Source: RYN-230 sp963711705 (GTDB lineage Bacteria; Actinomycetota; Actinomycetes; Streptosporangiales; Streptosporangiaceae). Taken from it: a stretch of 64,000 nucleotides of DNA. A program made the translations under genes and the position numbers. Below, piece by piece: positions 52,098-60,556 of the stretch. Below the pieces are notes generated by a model. The model ran no database searches, was not told where the DNA came from, and worked only from the letters and a program-made list of their open reading frames with translations. The DNA is taken from positions 1 to 64,000 of the forward strand of contig CAVQFM010000010.1 in NCBI GenBank assembly GCA_963711705.1. Reading direction: 5' to 3'. Numbering within the stretch: position 1 is the first letter of the stretch; every line of letters starts with the position of its first letter.

Positions 52098-53138
52098 TCA
52101 GGCCTGGACGGCGCGCCGGGTGGCTACTTCGTGCAGCGCGATGCCAGCGGCCACGCCAGCGTTGAGCGACTCGGTCCGGGCCGCGATGGGGATGCGGACC
52201 AGCACGTCGCAGCGCTGCGCCACCAGCCGGGACAGCCCGCGTCCTTCCGACCCGATGACCAGCACCAGCGGGCCGTCGGCGACCTCCAGGTCGTCGACGG
52301 GCGTGTCCCCCTGCGCGTCGAGCCCGGCGACGAACAGGCCATCTTCCTGATAGGCGGCCAGCGTCCGGGCCAGGTTGGTGGCCCAGGCCACCGGCACCCG
52401 GGCCAGCGCCCCCGCGGACGCCTTCCACGCGCCCGCGCTGACATGCGCGGAGCGCCGGGCCGGCACCAGCACGCCGTGCGCGCCGAACGCCGCTGCCGAG
52501 CGCACGATCGCGCCCAGATTCCGCGGGTCCGTCACCCCGTCGAGCGCGACGACCAGCGGTGGCTCGCCGCGCTCGCGCGCGCGGTCCAGCAGGTCTCCGG
52601 GGTGGGCGTAGCCGTAGGGGCGGATCTTCAGCGCGACACCCTGGTGGACCGCGCCGCCGGTCAGCCGGTCGAGCTCCAGCCGCCCCGCCTCGATCAGCGG
52701 GATCCTGGCATCGGCGGCCAGCCGGATCAGCTCGGTGACCCGCGGGTCAGAGTCGAGCCGGGGCCCGGCATACAGCGCGGCGGCCGGGACCCGGGCCCGC
52801 AGCGATTCCAGCACCGGGTTGCGGCCGGCCACCACCTCGGCGGCATCACCGGCACCGCGGGCCCGGTCGCCGGCGGCGCTGGCCCGTCCGGTGGCCGCGG
52901 GGCGGTCCGCGTCCGCGCTCTGCCGGCCCCCCGGCCGCCCGGATGATTTAGCCGCTGCCTGGGCGGCCGCGCGCCGCTGGGCCGGGTGACCGGGCCGCAG
53001 ATGCGCGGGCGGGGTCGGGCCCTTGCCCTCCAGCCGACGCCGGCCGTAGCCGCCGGTGCCGGGACGTGGTTTCCCGGATTTGCTCCGCCCGCCCCGGCCG
53101 GACCGGCCTGCCCCGCCGGATGATGCTGCCCCGGTCAT
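52098..53138 (-). CDS. rlmB: 23S rRNA (guanosine-2'-O)-methyltransferase RlmB
   Basis: The 346-residue SPOUT methyltransferase has a basic, disordered N-terminal extension of about 100 residues. This is usual for the actinobacterial protein. It is followed by the RlmB substrate domain (VVAGRNPVLESLRARVP) and the catalytic domain with DGVTDPRNLGAIVRSAAAFG, LVLVIGSEGRGLS and IPIAARTESLNAGVAAGIAL. It methylates a conserved guanosine of 23S rRNA. Its ATG overlaps the cysS stop (ATGA), matching the conserved cysS-rlmB pair. Confidence 0.93.
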   Translation of the reverse strand: MTGAASSGGAGRSGRGGRSKSGKPRPGTGGYGRRRLEGKGPTPPAHLRPGHPAQRRAAAQAAAKSSGRPGGRQSADADRPAATGRASAAGDRARGAGDAAEVVAGRNPVLESLRARVPAAALYAGPRLDSDPRVTELIRLAADARIPLIEAGRLELDRLTGGAVHQGVALKIRPYGYAHPGDLLDRARERGEPPLVVALDGVTDPRNLGAIVRSAAAFGAHGVLVPARRSAHVSAGAWKASAGALARVPVAWATNLARTLAAYQEDGLFVAGLDAQGDTPVDDLEVADGPLVLVIGSEGRGLSRLVAQRCDVLVRIPIAARTESLNAGVAAGIALHEVATRRAVQA

Positions 53139-54634
53139 CGTTTCAGCTCCCAGCGCGGTCCCTGCGGGGTGTCCTCGATCAGGATCCCGGCCGCCTGCAG
53201 CGAGTCCCGGATCGCATCGGCCGCTGGGTAGTCCTTGCGCTCGCGGGCCGCCTGGCGCTGGGTCAGGGCCACCCCGACCAGCGCGTCGACCACGGCGTGC
53301 AGATCATCGCCCGGCCCGGCGTCAGCCCATGGCTCGCTCAGCGGGTCGAGGCCGAGCACGCCGAGCATGGCCTGGACCTCGGTCAGTCTGGCGCTGGCCA
53401 CGGCGGTATCCCCGCTGGCCAGCGCATTGTTGCCGGCCCGGACGCTGTCGTGCAGGACGGCCAGCGCCTGCGGCATGCCCAGGTCATCGTCGAGCGCGGC
53501 GGCGAAAGCGGCCGGCAGCAGCTCCCGGGCCGGGGACGGTCCGGTGCTGCCAGTGGCCAGCCCGGCATCCGGGGCACCGGCCGCCTCGGCCGAGGCCAGC
53601 GCGCCGGCCAGCGCGGCCGGCTCATCGCCCGGCTCGCCCGGCGGCCCGGTGATCTCGGCGGCCCGGGTCACAAAGTTCTCGATCCGCCGGTAGGCGGCGA
53701 CCGCCTCGTCCAGTGCCTCCTGCGAATACTCAATGCCCGACCGGTAGTGCGGCTGGCTCAGGTAGTAGCGCAGTTCCACCGGGCGGACCTGGGTCACCAT
53801 GGCCTCGACCAGCAGCGAGTTACCGAGCGACTTGCTCATCTTCTCGCCAGCCAGCCCGACCAGGCCGTTGTGCAGCCAGTAGTGGGCGAAACCGTCGCCC
53901 GCCGCCCGGGACTGGGCGATCTCGTTCTCATGGTGCGGGAAGATCAGGTCGAGCCCGCCACCATGGATGTCGAACGTGCTGCCCAGGTACTTGGTGGCCA
54001 TCGCGGAGCATTCCAGGTGCCAGCCCGGCCGGCCCGGCCCCCACGGCGTGTCCCAGGTCGGCTCGCCCGGCTTCGCCGCCTTCCACAGGGCGAAGTCACG
54101 CGGATCCCGCTTGGCGTCGTTCGGCTCGGTGTCGTCGGCGGCCCGCATGTGGTCCAGCCGCTGCCCGGACAGCGCACCGTACGCCGGGTAGGAGTGCACG
54201 TCGAAGTACACACCGCCACCGGACGGATAGGCGTGGTCGGTGTCGATCAGCCGCTGCATCAGCTTGATCATCTCGGGCACGTGCCCGGTGGCCCGCGGCT
54301 CCACGTCCGGCGGGACACAGCCAAGTACCTCGTAGGCGCGGCTGAACGCCCGCTCGTTGCGCTGGGCCACCTGCCACCAGGGGACGCCCTCGCCCTCGGC
54401 CACCCGGATGATCTTGTCGTCGATGTCGGTGACATTCCGGCAGAACGTGACCTGATACCCACTCGCCCGCAGCCAGCGGGTGAGCAGATCGAACACCACG
54501 CCGGACCTGATGTGGCCGATGTGCGGCGGGGCCTGGACGGTTGCCCCACACAGGTACAGCGATACCCGCCCGGGTACCACCGGGGAGAAGTCGCGCACCG
54601 TGCGGGAGGCAGTGTCGTAAAGGCGGAGCGTCAC
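53135..54634 (-). CDS. cysS: Cysteinyl-tRNA synthetase
   Basis: The 499-residue class I synthetase opens with LYLCGATVQAPPHIGHIRSG, which has the zinc cysteine and HIGH-type motif. NVTDIDDKI follows, then WHLECSAMA and FPHHENEIAQ, which bind zinc and cysteine. KMSKS lies in GEKMSKSLGNS. The C-terminal anticodon-binding region contains a disordered insert of about 40 residues (EPGDEPAALAGALASAEAAG). It charges tRNA-Cys. GTG 54634 starts the gene. It is distinct from MshC, the mycothiol ligase, by its full tRNA-binding C-terminus. Confidence 0.95.
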   Translation of the reverse strand: MTLRLYDTASRTVRDFSPVVPGRVSLYLCGATVQAPPHIGHIRSGVVFDLLTRWLRASGYQVTFCRNVTDIDDKIIRVAEGEGVPWWQVAQRNERAFSRAYEVLGCVPPDVEPRATGHVPEMIKLMQRLIDTDHAYPSGGGVYFDVHSYPAYGALSGQRLDHMRAADDTEPNDAKRDPRDFALWKAAKPGEPTWDTPWGPGRPGWHLECSAMATKYLGSTFDIHGGGLDLIFPHHENEIAQSRAAGDGFAHYWLHNGLVGLAGEKMSKSLGNSLLVEAMVTQVRPVELRYYLSQPHYRSGIEYSQEALDEAVAAYRRIENFVTRAAEITGPPGEPGDEPAALAGALASAEAAGAPDAGLATGSTGPSPARELLPAAFAAALDDDLGMPQALAVLHDSVRAGNNALASGDTAVASARLTEVQAMLGVLGLDPLSEPWADAGPGDDLHAVVDALVGVALTQRQAARERKDYPAADAIRDSLQAAGILIEDTPQGPRWELKR

Positions 54635-55021
54635 GCAGCAAGGTTACGGGATTTACCGGCCTCCCTGGCCGGTTGGCGGGCCCGCCGGCACTGGCCGGCC
54701 TGGCCGCGAACCCGGGAACCATGCTCGCCCGCACCGGAATGCCGTGCCTACCCCAGGTTGCAGTGCGCTGCTGGCGGCCTGGCAACACGCCGGAGACCTG
54801 CACTTGCGGGGAATCTCCCCAAGTCGCGGGCTCACCGGGCATATCGTCTCCTTGACGTCAGAGATCGTGTGGGGGGCGTCCGGCCTGCCTCCAGCACTCT
54901 TAAGGTGGCCTGCGCCGCCGGCCGCCACCGCGGTCGCCGGGCGCCCAGCGTGCGCCTTCCCGCTCATGGCCAGCGGACGGGATACACGGAGCATCGCCGC
55001 AGGAAGGACGAAGCAGGCGCG
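54635..55021. other. Divergent promoter region between cysS and the DUF2637 gene
   Basis: These 387 bases separate the two starts. A near-palindrome with GGGGA/TCCCC arms at about 54802-54824 is the only clear structure. No small gene with a ribosome site was found. The right end holds GAAGGACGAAG upstream of the ATG at 55022. Confidence 0.4.
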
Positions 55022-56723
55022 ATGAACGACCATCCCCCGGCGAACGGCTCCCGGGGCAGCGACCCCTACCGCACGCTCCGCCTGGTCGCGCTGATCGCGG
55101 CGATCGCCGGGGTGATCCTGCTGGCCGCCCTCGCGTTCGTGCTGTCCTATGGCGGGATTCATGCGCTGGCGCGGCAGGCGGGCATGTCCGCCGGCATGGC
55201 CCGGCTGTTCCCGATCATCTTCGACGCGATGCTGGTGGTGTCCTGCGTCGCCGTGCTCCTGCTGCGCGGCGCGGGCTGGTGGCGCCGCGGCTACGCCTGG
55301 CTGATCACGCTGGTCCTGCTGGCCGCCGTGGCCGCCGGGGATGCGGTACACGCCGCGGGCACGCATCTGCCGCACCGCCCGGCCGCCATCACCGCAGCAG
55401 TACTGCCGTGGGTACTGCTGCTGCTCGCGTTCAGCCTGCTGTTGTCGATGCTGCGCCAGTACCGGCACCACCGCGGCGCGCTGGCCCGGCAGCAAGCGGT
55501 GAGCCGGGCGGCAGCGGGCCTGGACCCGGCCGTGCCCCTGACCGGGTCCACCCCTCCAGCGGCGAACCGGTCTGGACTCGATGCCCTGCTCAGCCGGGAC
55601 CGGACCGGGCCTGCAGCCGGCCAGGGCACGGGCCCCACCAACGCCACCCTGCCCAGCCGCGCCCCGGATGCCGGTGGCACGAAGACCGACCGCCGCCCGG
55701 CCCAGACCGGGACGGGCGCACCGCGCAACGGCCGGGCCAACGCGAGGCCCGCCGCCGCGAAACCCGCGAAGTCCACCGAGCCGACCATCACGCAGCCGAT
55801 CGCTCCGGCCGGAGCCACCAAGTCAGCCGCTAAGGCGCTGGACGCGGCGGACGAGCCGGCCCATGCCCAGCCCACCGCCGCAGCCGCTGGTGCGGTAGCG
55901 GCCGCAGCCGCTGCGGGGCTCGCGTCCGGTTCCAGCCCGCGTCCAGCCGACGGGGCGTCAGCCGCCGGCCGGTTGCCGCCCGCCCCAGGTACGCCGCCGG
56001 TCCCCGCCGCCCCGGCCACCCAGCCGGCCAGCGCGGCCCCGGACACCCAGCGGGTCGGCGCGGCGGGCACCCGGTCAGCCGGTGCTGCGGCGCGCGCCAC
56101 CCGCCACCCCGGATCAGCCGGCCTGGCCCCGGCCGCCACCCTCCGGCTCCCGGGATCCCGCCACACAGGAGCCCGCAGGGAAGCCAGCCGCCGACCGAGC
56201 GCCAGCGACCCAAGCGCCAGCCAGCGAGACGCCGCCCACCGACACACCGGCCGACCAGGTGCCCGCCGCTCAGCCCGCGGGGACCGGGGCATCGGCCGGC
56301 CAGCCAGCACCCACCCCGCCGCCCGCCGCCGAGGAGGTCACGGGGCGGTCCAGCGAAGAGGTCACCGGACAGGCCGATGAGGCAGCGCCGGCCGATGAGG
56401 CTGGGCCGGCCGCCCCACCGGCCGACCCAGATAAGGAGTCCCCGGCCGCAACGGCCGGCGATCAAGCCCGCACCGAAGAACCGCCCACCGACGAGACCGC
56501 CACGGAGCAGACCACTGACGCGGCTCCCACCGACGCCGCTCCCACCGACGCCGCTCCCACCGACGCCGCTCCCACCGAGCAGCCCCCGGCCGACCCGGCC
56601 AGCGAAGCCATCCGGGTACCAGCACAGCCGATGCGGGCGCCGGTACCCGCGCCGTCCCCGCACTTCGACCGGTTGCGCAGCACACCGACCCCACCCGACG
56701 AGGACAGCGACACCGACTCCTGA
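55022..56723 (+). CDS. DUF2637-type four-helix membrane protein with long disordered tail (apparent frameshift)
   Basis: Residues 1-155 form four membrane helices: VALIAAIAGVILLAALAFVLSYGG, LFPIIFDAMLVVSCVAVLLL, YAWLITLVLLAAVAAGDAVHAAG and TAAVLPWVLLLLAFSLLLSML. This is the layout of the DUF2637 (SpdD-related) family known from actinomycete conjugative elements and chromosomes. The tail is Ala/Pro/Thr-rich. Near 56090 the frame must move by one base (one extra C in GCCACCCGCC) to reach DQPAWPRPPPSGSRDPATQ and the acidic end EDSDTDS. It includes four TDAAP repeats. The gene is inserted between cysS and ispF on the opposite strand. Confidence 0.75.
56517..56576. repeat. Four 15-bp tandem repeats in the DUF2637 gene
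   Basis: Four consecutive units of GACGCCGCTCCCACC (the first with one change) encode TDAAP-type pentapeptides near the C-terminus of the protein. The unit length allows in-frame expansion. Confidence 0.85.
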
Positions 56724-56785
56724 CGGCCTTTGCCGCGCTGGCTAGCCTGAGGAGGCCAGCAGCAGACCGAACGAAGGGAGCCAGC

Positions 56786-57427
56786 GTGCCGCGCACGACC
56801 GATCTTGCCGAGGTCACCTCGGAGGCCGAGCTTCGTGAACTGCTCGGCGTCCCCGGCCAGCGGTCCGCCACCAAGGTCCGGCCGGTGCTGCACGAACGGG
56901 ACCGGGAGTGGCTGGCGGCGTCGCCGTTCTGCCTGATCGGCACGTCCGATGGCGACGGCCGCTGCGACGTGTCACCCAAGGGCGACCCGCCTGGTTTCAC
57001 CCGGGTGCTCGACGACACCACGATCGCGATCCCGGACCGGGCCGGGAACAACCGGGCCGACGGCTTCGTCAACCTGCTCAGCAACCCATACGTGGGACTG
57101 CTGTACCTGATTCCCGGCCGCCCGGACACACTGCGCATCAACGGGCGGGCCCGGCTGCTCCGCGACGCCCCGTTCTTCGACGAGATGATCGTCAAAGGCA
57201 GCCGGCCGAAGCTCGCGCTGCTGGTAGAGATCGAGGAAATCTTCTACCACTGCCCCAAGGCGTTCCTGCGGTCCAAGCTGTGGGACACCGAGACCTGGGA
57301 CCCGCAGGCGCTGCCGTCCACCGCGCGCATCGTCAAGAGCGTCCAGGCCGACACCGAGGAGACAGTGGAAGACCTGGAGCGGCACTACGGCGCCAGCTAC
57401 GCCGAGCGCCTCTACCCCCAGCCCTAA
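56786..57427 (+). CDS. PPOX-class flavoprotein (MSMEG_1061-like, FMN-dependent)
   Basis: The 213-residue split-barrel flavoprotein of the pyridoxamine 5'-phosphate oxidase superfamily has typical segments. They are LAASPFCLIGTSDGDGRCDVSPKGDPPGF, TIAIPDRAGNNRADGFVNLLSNPYVGLLYLIPG and IEEIFYHCPKAFLRSKLWD. These are characteristic of the MSMEG_1061 group of F420/FMN proteins of unknown substrate. GTG 56786 follows AAGGGAG. It sits with the DUF2637 gene in the segment that interrupts the cysS-ispF block and converges on ispF through a 53-bp palindromic repeat. Confidence 0.88.
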   Translation: MPRTTDLAEVTSEAELRELLGVPGQRSATKVRPVLHERDREWLAASPFCLIGTSDGDGRCDVSPKGDPPGFTRVLDDTTIAIPDRAGNNRADGFVNLLSNPYVGLLYLIPGRPDTLRINGRARLLRDAPFFDEMIVKGSRPKLALLVEIEEIFYHCPKAFLRSKLWDTETWDPQALPSTARIVKSVQADTEETVEDLERHYGASYAERLYPQP

Positions 57428-57435
57428 CCCGCCTC

Positions 57436-57488
57436 CATGATCGTGGTCAGTTTTGGTTCGCAGCTGACCAAGACTGACCACGATCATG
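57436..57488. repeat. 53-bp palindromic intergenic repeat, copy 2
   Basis: Perfect 15-bp outer arms (CATGATCGTGGTCAG and its complement) enclose an inner stem and the same nine-base loop found at 18691-18743, here in reverse orientation (TCGCAGCTG). It lies between the convergent flavoprotein and ispF genes. The copies have equal length but differ in the inner stem with base pairing kept, which argues for a structural role such as termination. Confidence 0.8.
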
Positions 57489-57535
57489 ACGGCCCGGGGA
57501 AGCAGCCCGGGTCCTGGGCACCAGCCTGAGGCAGG

Positions 57536-58021
57536 TCAGGACGCGGGGACGACCAGCGCGGTGGCGATGGCGGCCAGGCCTTCCCGGCGGCCGGTCAGGC
57601 CCAGGCCGTCCGTGGTGGTGCCGGACAGGCTGACCGGGATCCCGCCCAGCGCCTCGGACAGCACCTTTTCCGCCTCCGGACGGCGCGGGGCCAGCTTCGG
57701 CCGCTCCCCGATGACCTGGATGGCCACGTTCCCGATGGTGAAGCCCGCCGCGGCGACCAGGCCGGCCGTGGCGCGCAGCAGCGCGGTCCCGGACGCGCCG
57801 GCCCAGGCCGGATCGGCGGTGCCGAAGTTGGCCCCCAGGTCACCGAGCCCGGCAGCCGACAGCACGGCGTCGCACGCGGCGTGCGCGGCCACGTCTCCAT
57901 CTGAATGACCGGCTAGTCCGGGTTCACCCGGCCAGTGCAGGCCAGCCAGGTACAGCGGGCGACCAGGCCCGAACGGGTGCACGTCAACGCCGATGCCTAC
58001 CCGGGGCAGTTCACCGGCCAC
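57536..58021 (-). CDS. ispF: 2-C-methyl-D-erythritol 2,4-cyclodiphosphate synthase
   Basis: The 161-residue enzyme of the MEP isoprenoid pathway has the metal-binding signature VGIGVDVHPFGPGRP and the LAGHSDGDVAAHAACDAVLSAAGLGDLGANFGT core, with the catalytic DGD. VQVIGERPKLAPR and TTTDGLGLTGRREGLAA close the active site. GTG 58021 lies 18 bases after carD, so they form one operon. IspD normally sits between carD and ispF in related genomes but is missing here. Confidence 0.94.
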   Translation of the reverse strand: MAGELPRVGIGVDVHPFGPGRPLYLAGLHWPGEPGLAGHSDGDVAAHAACDAVLSAAGLGDLGANFGTADPAWAGASGTALLRATAGLVAAAGFTIGNVAIQVIGERPKLAPRRPEAEKVLSEALGGIPVSLSGTTTDGLGLTGRREGLAAIATALVVPAS

Positions 58022-58039
58022 GTGCGTGCCGCAGCGAGA

Positions 58040-58522
58040 TCAGGAGGCGAGGATCTCGTCGAGCAGCGCCTCGGCCTTGTCCTCGTTGGTCTTCTCGGCG
58101 AGCGCTAGCTCGCTCACCAGGATCTGCCGCGCCTTGGCCAGCATGCGCTTCTCACCTGCGGACAGACCGCGTTCCCGGTCCCTGCGCCACAGGTCGCGGA
58201 CGACCTCGGCCACCTTGTTCACGTCGCCCGAGGCGAGCTTCTCAAGGTTGGCCTTGTACCGCCGTGACCAGTTGGTCGGTTCCTCGGTGTGCGGGGCGCG
58301 CAGCACCTCGAACACCTTCTCCAGCCCTTCCTGCCCGACAACGTCCCGGACGCCCACCAGCTCGGCATTGTCCGCAGGGACGCGTACCGTCAAATCACCC
58401 TTATCGACCTTGAGAACCAGGTACGTCTTGTCCTCACCCTTGATCGACCGGGTCTCGATCTCTTCGATGCGAGCAGCCCCATGGTGGGGGTAGACGACCG
58501 TGTCGCCGACCTTGAAAGTCAT
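58040..58522 (-). CDS. carD: CarD-type RNA polymerase-binding transcription factor
   Basis: The 160-residue protein is nearly identical in pattern to mycobacterial CarD. The N-terminal RNAP-interaction domain has FKVGDTVVYPHHGAARIEEIETR. The C-terminal helical domain carries RAPHTEEPTNWSRRYKANLEKL, whose tryptophan stabilises open complexes. LSAGEKRMLAKARQILV ends it. It activates rRNA and housekeeping promoters. I use ATG 58522; an in-frame ATG three codons upstream is possible. The leader is AT-rich, with TTAACGTTAA at 58585-58594 and a TAAGAT -10-like element at 58550-58555. Confidence 0.96.
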   Translation of the reverse strand: MTFKVGDTVVYPHHGAARIEEIETRSIKGEDKTYLVLKVDKGDLTVRVPADNAELVGVRDVVGQEGLEKVFEVLRAPHTEEPTNWSRRYKANLEKLASGDVNKVAEVVRDLWRRDRERGLSAGEKRMLAKARQILVSELALAEKTNEDKAEALLDEILAS

Positions 58523-58831
58523 GTGGCACATACCCCTTCCGCTAAAGCAATCTTAGCACGACCAACGGACCGCCTTACCTGCCGTTAACGTTAAACGTGC
58601 AGGTCAATCGACCTTTTGATGACTCACAAAGCAGCCTGCGGGGTGTGTTGCCGGCGCTCAGTGACCGCACCGGTGCCGGCTAGCCGAGGCCAGGCTGGTT
58701 GCGGAGGAACCCGGACAATCGGATGCCCGGCCAGCGGTGCCGGGACCGGGCCGTGGGCACATACTGGACAACAACGAGGGCGTGTCTCAGCCGAGATCCA
58801 CGGGATACGCCCGGGCCGCACGCCGGAGAAG
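58523..58831. other. Divergent promoter region between carD and the CRC-motif membrane protein
   Basis: Just over 300 bases. The carD side is unusually AT-rich, with a -10-like TAAGAT (minus strand, 58550-58555) and a palindrome TTAACGTTAA. No good -35 is seen, which is common for CarD-dependent promoters. An open frame extends upstream of 58832 from 58616 but has no ribosome site, so the coding region starts later. Confidence 0.45.
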
Positions 58832-59659
58832 ATGCTCGTGAACAGAGGTGGGGACCCGGAGCGGGACGACTACCCGCTGCCCCAGGTCGATATCGAGATC
58901 CCGGACGACGCCCGGGAACTCGAGCGTGATGTGCAGGACTATCACCGCGAGCTGCGCGCGCAGCGCAGGCACCGGCTGGCCCGCCGGCTCGGCGGCTCCA
59001 TCACCCGGGACGGGATGGTGCTGCCGTTGCTGGCCAGCTGCCTGGCCCTCACGTTGCTGGCCGGGACGCTGCTCACCATGTTCACCGCCCGGCGGGTGGT
59101 CCCGCCCGCCACCCAGACGACCAGCGAGCCGCAGACGGCCACGGCCACGCCCACGCCCACGGTCGGCCAGCCGGGCGCTCCGCTGCCCAACGCCACGGTC
59201 GTGGTGGACAGCGCGGCCACCCCGCTGCGCTCGCTCAAGCCGGCTGTCCTGGTTCTGGTCCCGGTCGGCTGCCGGTGCGCGCGGCTCGCCCGCCAGCTGG
59301 CCACTCAGGCCAGCGCGGCCAAGGTCAGCATCTACTTCGCCGCGGTGACCGCCCGCTCCGCGGCCCGGGCCCGGGCCCTGGCCCAGCAGGCCAGGGCCAA
59401 CCGGAGCACCAGGAAACGAGCTCACCTGCTGACTGACAAGCAGGGCGCCCTGGCCACCGCCTACCAGCCCCAGCCGCGCGAGCTGACCGCGATCCTGGTC
59501 TACCCGGATGGCTCGGTCAGCCGCATCTACCGGGCGTCAGAACCAGCCAGCCAGCTGGGTCCCCAGATCAAGCAACTGGGCAGCACCAGCCCGGTCAGCC
59601 TGGACCCGCCGGGCGGCTCGGTCCTCGCCGCCAACCAGGCGGGGCCGGGCGCGGCCTGA
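58832..59659 (+). CDS. Membrane-anchored protein with thioredoxin-like extracellular domain and CRC motif
   Basis: The 275-residue protein has an acidic cytoplasmic head (residues 1-55) and a single helix (LPLLASCLALTLLAGTLLTMF, about 66-88). A Thr/Pro-rich spacer follows, then an outer domain. The outer domain shows alternating strand and helix (AVLVLVPVGCRCARLARQLA, VSIYFAAVTA, ELTAILVYPDGSVSRIY) that resembles a thioredoxin fold with CRC in place of CxxC. No close family is recognised. ATG 58832 follows GGAG. It is divergent from carD and precedes the lpqE-like gene. Confidence 0.6.
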   Translation: MLVNRGGDPERDDYPLPQVDIEIPDDARELERDVQDYHRELRAQRRHRLARRLGGSITRDGMVLPLLASCLALTLLAGTLLTMFTARRVVPPATQTTSEPQTATATPTPTVGQPGAPLPNATVVVDSAATPLRSLKPAVLVLVPVGCRCARLARQLATQASAAKVSIYFAAVTARSAARARALAQQARANRSTRKRAHLLTDKQGALATAYQPQPRELTAILVYPDGSVSRIYRASEPASQLGPQIKQLGSTSPVSLDPPGGSVLAANQAGPGAA

Positions 59660-59798
59660 CCACGCCCGCCGGGCCACGCCCGGCATGTCCCGGGGCCGGG
59701 GCGCGACACACCCGGGCCGGCGGCGGCCGCCGCGCACCATGCCGATACGCTGTGCGGCGTCCCAGGTGCACTACACCCGAATCCGAGGAGAGCACGCG

Positions 59799-60509
59799 AT
59801 GCTCCTCCATGGCCATAACCGCGCCGCGCGGCGTTCCGCCACATCCCGCCGCGATACCGCCCCCGGCCGCCCACGGCGCTCCCTCGCGTTGCGCCGGGCC
59901 TGCGCGGTCGCGGCCGCCGCCGCGCTCCCCGTGCTGGCCGGCTGTGAGGCCGGGAACGATGCACCGGTGCTGCAGTGGCATCCGCCCACCGCGGGCGCGT
60001 CCAAGACCATCGTGCCGCTGGGCGCGAACGGCTCCCTGGCCATCCGCAACGTGTTCGTGCTCGGGGCACCGCCCGCGACCGCGCTGCCCGCGGGCAGCTC
60101 GGCCGGGCTGTTCCTGGCCCTGATCAATACCGGTCCGCACGACCGCCTGGTCCGCGTGTCCGCGCCCGGCACGGCCACCTCGGTCACCCTGCCGGCCGGC
60201 GGGGTGAACCTGCCCCGGGACGTCAGCGCGCTGCTGACCGGGCCGGCTCCCGAGGTGGTCCTGAACGGGCTCACCCGCAGCCTTAACGGCGGCACCGACA
60301 TCCCGATCCTGCTGACCTTCAAGAACGCCGGGGTCCAGCGCATGGACGTCCCGGTCATCCCGCAGTCCGACTCTTACGCCACGTTCTCCCCGGCGCCGTC
60401 ACCAACGCCGACCCCGACCAGCACCGGCAAGCGCCGGCACCACGCGGCGGCCACCTCCACCGCCAGCCCGGGCACCACCCCGGCGCCGAGCGCTACCGCC
60501 ACGCCGTAA
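59799..60509 (+). CDS. LpqE-like lipoprotein (PCuAC-type copper chaperone fold)
   Basis: This lipoprotein of about 236 residues follows CGAGGAG. A long Arg-rich N-region leads to the signal LRRACAVAAAAALPVLAGC, with lipobox LAGC. The outer domain (SLAIRNVFVLGAP, GLFLALINTGPHDRLVRVSAPGTA, IPILLTFKNAGVQRMDVPVI) has the cupredoxin-like PCuAC layout. The Met/His copper ligands typical of that family are mostly absent. The Thr/Pro-rich tail is low complexity. Its place beside carD matches lpqE of mycobacteria, supporting orthology. Confidence 0.75.
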   Translation: MLLHGHNRAARRSATSRRDTAPGRPRRSLALRRACAVAAAAALPVLAGCEAGNDAPVLQWHPPTAGASKTIVPLGANGSLAIRNVFVLGAPPATALPAGSSAGLFLALINTGPHDRLVRVSAPGTATSVTLPAGGVNLPRDVSALLTGPAPEVVLNGLTRSLNGGTDIPILLTFKNAGVQRMDVPVIPQSDSYATFSPAPSPTPTPTSTGKRRHHAAATSTASPGTTPAPSATATP

Positions 60510-60556
60510 GTGCGTTAAGAAGAAAAAGGGCTGCCCGGGCGCGGGGGTACCCCGCG

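Noticed and set aside
53135..54634. MshC (mycothiol cysteine ligase) in place of CysS
   Set aside because: The full tRNA-binding C-terminal region and the position next to rlmB and ispF identify CysS.
53066..55021. Plus-strand frame that appears to extend the DUF2637 gene upstream by about 650 residues
   Set aside because: This part is antisense to cysS. The ATG at 55022 with its own ribosome site and the start of the membrane domain mark the real start.
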